This document shows positions 59,287 through 64,000 of a stretch of 64,000 nucleotides of DNA, one piece after another. The stretch comes from Pseudactinotalea suaedae (GTDB taxonomy: Bacteria; Actinomycetota; Actinomycetes; Actinomycetales; Beutenbergiaceae): positions 62,001-126,000 of the forward strand of contig NZ_WNXY01000013.1 of assembly GCF_009733815.1 (NCBI RefSeq), read 5' to 3'. The notes beneath the pieces are model-generated. The model had not been told where the DNA came from. It ran no database searches and was given only the letters and a program-made list of their open reading frames with translations. A program made the position numbers and the translations under genes. Every line of letters begins with the position of its first letter. Position 1 is the stretch's first letter.

Positions 59287-60089
59287 CCACCCAGACGATC
59301 GACCGCACCCGGACCGCAGCGACCGGACCGCGCTCGGTGAGCTTTCTGCGGCTGACGCTGCTGCACGCGAAGTACAACATCCTCGAGTCCATCCGGATCC
59401 CGATCGCCGTCATCGGGAACCTGATGTTCCCCACGCTCGCGATGTTCTTCTTCGTGGTGCCGCAGTCGTCCGTGACCAGCGACCCGGTGTGGTCGATGAT
59501 CTCGGTCGGCGGGCTCGCGATGTTCTCGGTGATGAGCACGTTCCTGTTCACGTTCGGCGTCGGCGTCGCCGAGGACCGGGCACTGCCGTTCGACCCCTAT
59601 CTGCGCACCATGCCCGCGGGTGCGGCGCCCCGCATGGTCGGCCGCATCGTCAGCGCGTGCGCCTTCGCCCTGGTCGCGCTGGTGCCGCTCGGCCTGGTCG
59701 CCGGGATCTTCACCGCCGCTGCTCCGACGCCGGGCCAGCTGCTGCTCGGCGTGGTGACGCTGCTGGCCGCCGGCATCCCGTTCCTCATGCTGGGCCTGTT
59801 CATCGGGTACAGCCTGAGCAGCAAGGCGGCGATCGCCGTCGTGCAGGTGGTGCTGTTCCCGCTGGCGTTCGCGGGCGGGCTGTTCATGCCGGCCGAGATG
59901 TTCCCCAGCTGGCTCGAGCGGCTGAGCACGTTCCTGCCGAGCCGAGCCGGCCGCGACCTGGTCATCGGCGCCTTCACCGGCACCGACGTGTACGCCCACG
60001 CGCTGCCCGTCCTGCTCGCCTGGGGCGTGACCTTCACCGCCCTCGCCGTCTGGGCCTACCGCCGCGACGAGGGGCGACGCTTCCGCTGA
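59283..60089 (+). CDS. ABC-2 type transporter permease
   Basis: This 268-residue permease has six hydrophobic segments in the ABC-2 pattern: an N-terminal domain starting LLHAKYNILESIRIPIAVIGNLMFPTLAMFFFVVP, then GVAEDRALPFDPYLRTMPAGAAPRMVGRIVSA and the C-terminal FAGGLFMPAEMFPSWLERLSTFLPSRAGRDLV. It forms the membrane part of the exporter encoded just upstream. The substrate is unknown; drug or lipid export is common in this family. Confidence 0.92.
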   Translation: MTTQTIDRTRTAATGPRSVSFLRLTLLHAKYNILESIRIPIAVIGNLMFPTLAMFFFVVPQSSVTSDPVWSMISVGGLAMFSVMSTFLFTFGVGVAEDRALPFDPYLRTMPAGAAPRMVGRIVSACAFALVALVPLGLVAGIFTAAAPTPGQLLLGVVTLLAAGIPFLMLGLFIGYSLSSKAAIAVVQVVLFPLAFAGGLFMPAEMFPSWLERLSTFLPSRAGRDLVIGAFTGTDVYAHALPVLLAWGVTFTALAVWAYRRDEGRRFR

Positions 60090-60174
60090 CGGCCGCACCG
60101 TGACGCCTCGGCGAGCAGATCTCGGCGGGGCGGAGCGTGCGGCGGGGCGGTGCCGTGCGCCTAGCATGCTCACC

Positions 60175-61140
60175 ATGCGCGTGACGATGCGTGATGTTGC
60201 CGCTCGTGCGGGCGTCTCGCTCAAGACCGTCTCGCGCGTGGTCAATCGCGAGCCGCACATCCGCCCCGAGACCCAGCAGCTGGTGCGAGCGGCCATCGAG
60301 GACCTGGGGTGGATCCCCAACTCCGCCGCGCGGACCCTGCGGACAGGCCGCACCGGCGTCATCGGCATCGTCGTCACCGAGCTCCGGCGGCCGCTGCTGG
60401 CGGAGCTGGTCGAGACCCTCGTGACCGAGGTGAACGCGCGCGGCCTCAACGCCGCCGTCGAACCGACGCACGACGACGGCGACCGCCTCGCCCAGGTCTG
60501 GGCGCAGCGGGGTTCGACGTTCGACGGGCTGCTGGCGGTCGACCTGCCGCAACAGCCGACTGCTTCGGCCGGCGCGGGCGGTGCCGATGCCGGCCCGGTG
60601 GTCCGCGTCGACGTGACGCAGGCAGGTGGCGGCCACGGCGGCGACCGCGTCGCGACCGACCTTGACCAGGCGGCCGACCTCGTGACCCGGCACCTGGCGG
60701 TGATGGGCCGCCGCCACCCCGTGCAGCTCGGCCCCGGGCCGCTCGCCTCCCGTGACGACATCCCGGTCGTCGAGCTGGGCGAGCACGTCGGGCGTGCTGC
60801 CGGCTACCGCGCCGCCCAGCGGGCCGTCGTGGCGCACCCCGGGGTCGACGTGATGATCTGCGGCACCGACGAGGTCGCGCTCGGTGCTCTCGCCGGCCTC
60901 CACGCGGCCGGGCTCGCAGTGCCCGAGCAGGTGGCGGTCATCGGCTTCGGGGCGCTCGACGACGGCTGGTTCGCCACGCCGTCGCTCACCACGATCGATC
61001 CCGAGCCACGGGTGCTGGCGCGCAGCGCCGTGGACCTGCTGGCGCGCCGACTCGCCGACGACGGCGGTGCGGTCCCGACCGAGGTGCTCGTGCCGGTGAC
61101 GCTGGTGCGCCGGGAGTCGACGCTCGGGGCAGGTGGCTGA
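60175..61140 (+). CDS. LacI family regulator 1
   Basis: This 321-residue regulator has the LacI headpiece MRDVAARAGVSLKTVSRVVNREPHIRPETQQLVRAAIEDLGW, the hinge NSAARTLRTGRTGVIG, and a periplasmic-binding-protein-like core ending DGWFATPSLTTIDPEPRVLARSAVDLLARRL. The ATG at 60175 is chosen because TAGCAT (60162-60167) lies seven bases upstream, which implies a leaderless message; ATG at 60187 is the alternative. Its ligand is likely a sugar; the gene is fused by a one-base overlap to a second LacI gene. Confidence 0.9.
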   Translation: MRVTMRDVAARAGVSLKTVSRVVNREPHIRPETQQLVRAAIEDLGWIPNSAARTLRTGRTGVIGIVVTELRRPLLAELVETLVTEVNARGLNAAVEPTHDDGDRLAQVWAQRGSTFDGLLAVDLPQQPTASAGAGGADAGPVVRVDVTQAGGGHGGDRVATDLDQAADLVTRHLAVMGRRHPVQLGPGPLASRDDIPVVELGEHVGRAAGYRAAQRAVVAHPGVDVMICGTDEVALGALAGLHAAGLAVPEQVAVIGFGALDDGWFATPSLTTIDPEPRVLARSAVDLLARRLADDGGAVPTEVLVPVTLVRRESTLGAGG

Positions 61141-62147
61141 TGAGACGCCCCACCCTCGACGACGTGGCCGCGCTGGCCGGGGTCTCGGCCAAGACCGTCT
61201 CGAACGTGCTGCTGGAGCGGCCGCACGTCGCGACGGCCACCCGGGACCGGGTGCTGGAGGCGGTCGAGACCGTGGGCTACCGGGTGAACCGTGCGGGACG
61301 AGGCCTCGCCTCCGGTCGCAGCGGCCGCATCGCCATCGTGGTGCCCAACCTGCACCAGCCCTACTTCGCCGAGACGGCGGAGCGGCTGATCCTCGAGCTC
61401 GCGGCTCGCGGCTTCACCAGCACGCTGCGGATCGCACCCGATGCGGCGTCCGAGCGCGACGCCGTGCTCACCCGCACCACCGCCGATGCCGACGGCGTGA
61501 TCATCTGCCCGCACTACTTCGTGGCGGACTTCGTGGACACCGCGCTCCCCGACCGCCCGATCGTGCAGCTCGGGGGCGCGCCGGCCGGGGTGGTCGACAC
61601 CGTGGTGATGGGGGAGCGGGAGGGGTTCGAGGCCGTCACGCGGCACCTCCTGGACACCGGGCGGCGCCGGCTCGCGCTGGTCTGGAACCCCTTCAGCAGC
61701 GGCGAGCCCGAGGGGTCGCGCTACGAGGGTTTCGTGAGCGCGCACCGGGCGCGGGGCCTCGAGCCCGACCCCGACCTGATGGTCTCCGGCTCGGACTGGG
61801 ACCGCCGCGCCTCCGGGTACGAGGCGATCGCCGGCCTGATCCGCACCGGCCGGACCTTCGACGGCGTCGTCGCGATCAACGACGCCGTGGCGGTGGGGGC
61901 GCTGCGGGCGCTGCGCAGCCACGGTCTCCGCGTGCCGGACGACGTGGCGCTGACCGGGTTCGACGACACCGACCAGGCCGCGTTCACCGTGCCACCGCTG
62001 ACCTCGGTGAGCCCCGAGAGCGAGGACATGGCCAGGAACGCCGTCGACATGCTCCTCGAACGGCTGAACGGGCTCGACGCCCCCGGCCGCACCCGCCGCA
62101 CCGGCGCGCACCTGGTGCCGCGCGCCTCCAGCGCCGCCCGCAGCTGA
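61140..62147 (+). CDS. LacI family regulator 2
   Basis: This 335-residue regulator opens with the headpiece MRRPTLDDVAALAGVSAKTVSNVLLERPHVATATRDRVLEAVETVGYRVNRAGRGLASGRSGRIAIV, followed by a PBP-like ligand domain (FDGVVAINDAVAVGALRALRSHGLRVPDDVALTGFDDTDQAAFTVPPLTSV). It overlaps regulator 1 by one base (TGATG), so the two are co-translated. The palindrome at 62282 ahead of the GH127 gene is a candidate target. The ligand is unknown, perhaps L-arabinose or an arabino-oligosaccharide. Confidence 0.92.
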   Translation: MRRPTLDDVAALAGVSAKTVSNVLLERPHVATATRDRVLEAVETVGYRVNRAGRGLASGRSGRIAIVVPNLHQPYFAETAERLILELAARGFTSTLRIAPDAASERDAVLTRTTADADGVIICPHYFVADFVDTALPDRPIVQLGGAPAGVVDTVVMGEREGFEAVTRHLLDTGRRRLALVWNPFSSGEPEGSRYEGFVSAHRARGLEPDPDLMVSGSDWDRRASGYEAIAGLIRTGRTFDGVVAINDAVAVGALRALRSHGLRVPDDVALTGFDDTDQAAFTVPPLTSVSPESEDMARNAVDMLLERLNGLDAPGRTRRTGAHLVPRASSAARS

Positions 62148-62161
62148 CCGGCTGCCCACGC

Positions 62162-62231
62162 CGAACAGGGGATTCTGCCCCGGTCTCGGCCGTACCGCCC
62201 CGATCAGGGCGTTCTGCCCGGTCTCGGCCGT
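62162..62231 (+). repeat. Tandem repeat, two copies, period 39
   Basis: Copies start at 62162 and 62201: CGA-x-CAGGGxxTTCTGCC, then CGGTCTCGGCCGT in each. Each copy can fold as a short GGGG-CCCC or GGGC-GCCC hairpin around TTCTG. It follows the second LacI gene and may serve to end its transcript. Confidence 0.7.
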
Positions 62232-62281
62232 CACACCGGGCGAAACCGCCTGCTCGCCGGGATACGGGTGCGGCTGGACCC

Positions 62282-62299
62282 GATGTTAACGATCACATC
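62282..62299. promoter_or_regulatory. LacI-type operator ahead of GH127
   Basis: GATGTTAAC-GATCACATC pairs at 7 of 9 positions around a central CG, as LacI-family operators do. It lies 99 bp before the GH127 start and 18 bp before the likely -35 element, and next to two LacI genes that are candidates to bind it. Confidence 0.65.
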
Positions 62300-62316
62300 A
62301 CGACGATGTCTTGCTG

Positions 62317-62346
62317 TTGACAACGCTGAATGATCGCTCCTAGTCT
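62317..62346 (+). promoter_or_regulatory. Promoter of GH127 gene
   Basis: TTGACA (62317-62322), an 18-bp spacer, TAGTCT (62341-62346). The -35 box is a perfect consensus and the -10 has the TAnnnT form. Transcription would start near 62353, 28 bp before the TTG start codon. Confidence 0.65.
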
Positions 62347-62380
62347 CTCGTCGTCACCCCATCCGACAAGGGAGCGGACG

Positions 62381-64000
62381 TTGACTCACCCGGCCGGCGC
62401 GTCGAGCGCCACGCCCGCACTGCCTCGCAGCGGACGCGCGCCCCACCGACCGCTGGCGGTGCCGTCCGTGCGCCTCGGCGGGCAGGGGCCCCTCGGCAGC
62501 TGGCAGCAGCGCAACGCCGACGCCACGATCGATCACCTGATCAGCAACCTCGAGAGCTCGGGGGTGCTCGACAACTTCCGCCGCGTGATCGGCGAGTCCG
62601 GTGCCGGTTACCGGGGTTTCGTCTTCGCGGACTCCGACCTGTACAAGACGATCGAGGCGGTCGCGTGGGAGATCTCCCGCAGCGGCACCTCCCGCTGGGA
62701 CTCCTGGCTGGATCAGGTGATCGAACTGGTCGCGCGGGTCCAGGAGCCGTCGGGCTACGTGATGACCTGGATCCAGGGGCTGCACCCGGAGAAGCGGTTC
62801 GCCGAGCTCGAGTGGACCCACGAGATGTACGTCCTCGGCCACATGATCCAGGCCGCGGTGGCGCTCGACCGGGCAGCCGGTCGCGACGACCTGCTCACCC
62901 TCGCTCGCGCCTTCGCCGATCTCGTCGACCGCCGGTTCGGTCCGGGACGCGAGGACGGGATCTGCGGGCACCCCGAGATCGAGACCGCGCTCGTGGAGCT
63001 GTACCGGCACACGGCCGAGCGGCGGTACCTCGTGCTGGCCGAGCGGATGATCGACCTGCGCGGCCACGGGCTGCTCAAGGTCGGCGGCCTCGGCGCCTCC
63101 TACTTCCAGGACCACACCCCGGTACGGGAGTCCCAGCACGCCGTCGGCCACGCCGTGCGGCAGCTCTACCTCAACGCCGGCGTGACCGACGTCCACCTCG
63201 AGACCGGTGAGCAGGCGCTGCTGGACGCGATGCACGTGCAGTGGGACAGCGCGCACGACCGCAAGATGTACCTGACCGGCGCCTTCGGCTCGCGGCACCG
63301 CGACGAGGCCTTCGGCGACGACTACGAGCTGCCGTCCGACCGCGCCTACGCCGAGACCTGCGCCAGCATCGCCGACGTCCACTGGGCCTGGCGGATGCTG
63401 CTCGCCGGTGACGCACCCGCCCGCTATGCCGAGACGATCGAGCGCGAGCTGCACAACGCGCTGGCCGCTGCCGTGGGCGAGGACGGCACCACCTTCTTCT
63501 ACGCCAACCCGTTACAGCTGCGCCCAGACCGGTTCTCGGAGGAGAACGCCCCCCGCGAGCGCCAGCCCTGGTACTCGTGCGCCTGCTGCCCGCCCAACCT
63601 CGCGCGGTTGTTCGCGCAGATGTCGGCGTACGTCGCCACCAGCACCGAGCGCGAGCTCGCGCTGCACCTGCACGCCGACGCCGAGATCGACGTCCCCGAG
63701 CACCTCGGCGGCGGGACGCTCGCGGTCTCCACCCGCTATCCCGACGACGGAGCGGTCCACCTCAGCTACGACGGTGCCGCCCCGCTGCGTCTGGCGGTGC
63801 GGATCCCGAGCTGGTCGAGCCGGTCCACGCTCGACGGCGACCCGGTCCAGCCGGACGCCGACGGCTACCTCCGACTGGAGCTCAGCGGCTCACGGACGCT
63901 CGCTCTCGACCTCACGCCGCGTTGGACCCGGGCGCACCACCGCGTCGACGCCCTGCGGGGTGCGCGCGCGATCGAGGTCGGACCTCGGGTCTACTGCGTC
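62381..64000 (+). CDS. GH127 beta-L-arabinofuranosidase-like (partial)
   Basis: The first 540 residues of a GH127 protein; the gene runs off the right edge. The zinc/nucleophile cysteine motif reads SCACC with C400, C402 and C403, and E325 with C327 in YAETC match the other ligand pair known from the family. An alpha/alpha barrel stretches over about residues 40-430 (WETHEMYVLG-like region EWTHEMYVLGHMIQA), followed by a beta-sandwich. The start is a TTG at 62381 with GGGAG ahead; the GTG at 62468 is a weaker alternative. The enzyme cuts beta-L-arabinofuranosides from plant glycoproteins or pectic side chains. Confidence 0.88.
   Translation, partial: MTHPAGASSATPALPRSGRAPHRPLAVPSVRLGGQGPLGSWQQRNADATIDHLISNLESSGVLDNFRRVIGESGAGYRGFVFADSDLYKTIEAVAWEISRSGTSRWDSWLDQVIELVARVQEPSGYVMTWIQGLHPEKRFAELEWTHEMYVLGHMIQAAVALDRAAGRDDLLTLARAFADLVDRRFGPGREDGICGHPEIETALVELYRHTAERRYLVLAERMIDLRGHGLLKVGGLGASYFQDHTPVRESQHAVGHAVRQLYLNAGVTDVHLETGEQALLDAMHVQWDSAHDRKMYLTGAFGSRHRDEAFGDDYELPSDRAYAETCASIADVHWAWRMLLAGDAPARYAETIERELHNALAAAVGEDGTTFFYANPLQLRPDRFSEENAPRERQPWYSCACCPPNLARLFAQMSAYVATSTERELALHLHADAEIDVPEHLGGGTLAVSTRYPDDGAVHLSYDGAAPLRLAVRIPSWSSRSTLDGDPVQPDADGYLRLELSGSRTLALDLTPRWTRAHHRVDALRGARAIEVGPRVYCV

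Overview
The window is GC-rich (roughly 70 % or more by eye) and densely packed. Short GTGA/ATGA overlaps, many GTG starts, leaderless-looking promoters, an IdeR/DtxR-type iron box and actinobacterial families (LLM flavin enzymes, EcsC, Pr6Pr, a sigma factor of the YCII-linked ECF42 type) point to an actinomycete. The number of glycoside-acting genes (GH94, GH35, GH29, BNR-4, GH13, GH127, D-mannonate dehydratase) suggests a plant-polysaccharide user such as a Micrococcales member; the genus is an inference I cannot settle. I saw no rRNA, tRNA, CRISPR array, phage or transposase gene.

Layout. 1-9064: a glycan locus, with a GH94 phosphorylase and a peptide-type ABC importer on the minus strand, divergent from a GH35 gene around an 18-bp palindrome. 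9065-10407: a lone AbiEi-like/DUF559 nuclease-fold gene bracketed by four copies of a 48-bp palindromic repeat, the most unusual object here. 10408-15147: assimilatory sulfate reduction operon sir-cysH-cysD-cysN; EcsC and a TauE-type exporter follow. 16944-20270: small housekeeping and accessory genes. 20300-24265: siderophore ABC importer behind an iron box. 24306-36680: aldo-keto reductase, DUF5107-TPR protein, YCII protein, acyltransferase, FMN reductase/MarR pair, sigma-like factor with ogt, mannonate dehydratase, UbiB kinase-like protein and LLM oxidoreductase. 36771-44001: YcaQ-like and LssY-like proteins, then a membrane pseudokinase-flippase with a PP2C phosphatase. 44081-47650: MarR/EamA divergon and a YCII-YCII-ECF42 operon. 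47828-57272: FAD monooxygenase, histidine phosphatase, CPBP protease, NAGS-like protein, GH29 plus BNR-4 pair, LLM oxidoreductase plus GH13. 57375-60089: a regulator plus ABC transporter operon. 60175-64000: two tandem LacI regulators and a GH127 gene cut by the right edge.

How the parts work together. The glycan genes form several small local-regulator units (palindrome at 6671, LacI-type sites at 54525 and 62282) rather than one large locus. The ECF42 operon and a separate YCII gene 18 kb away share an identical promoter layout (TGTCGA, 17 bp, CGTCAT), which suggests a small sigma regulon inside the window. Several intergenic spaces hold hairpin-forming repeats: the 48-bp family around the nuclease gene, a second hairpin family at 24306 and 36696, a palindrome at 47686 and tandem repeats at 31064 and 62162.

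Coordinates and motifs were read by eye; no search or alignment was run. Family names come from recognisable motifs and gene context.
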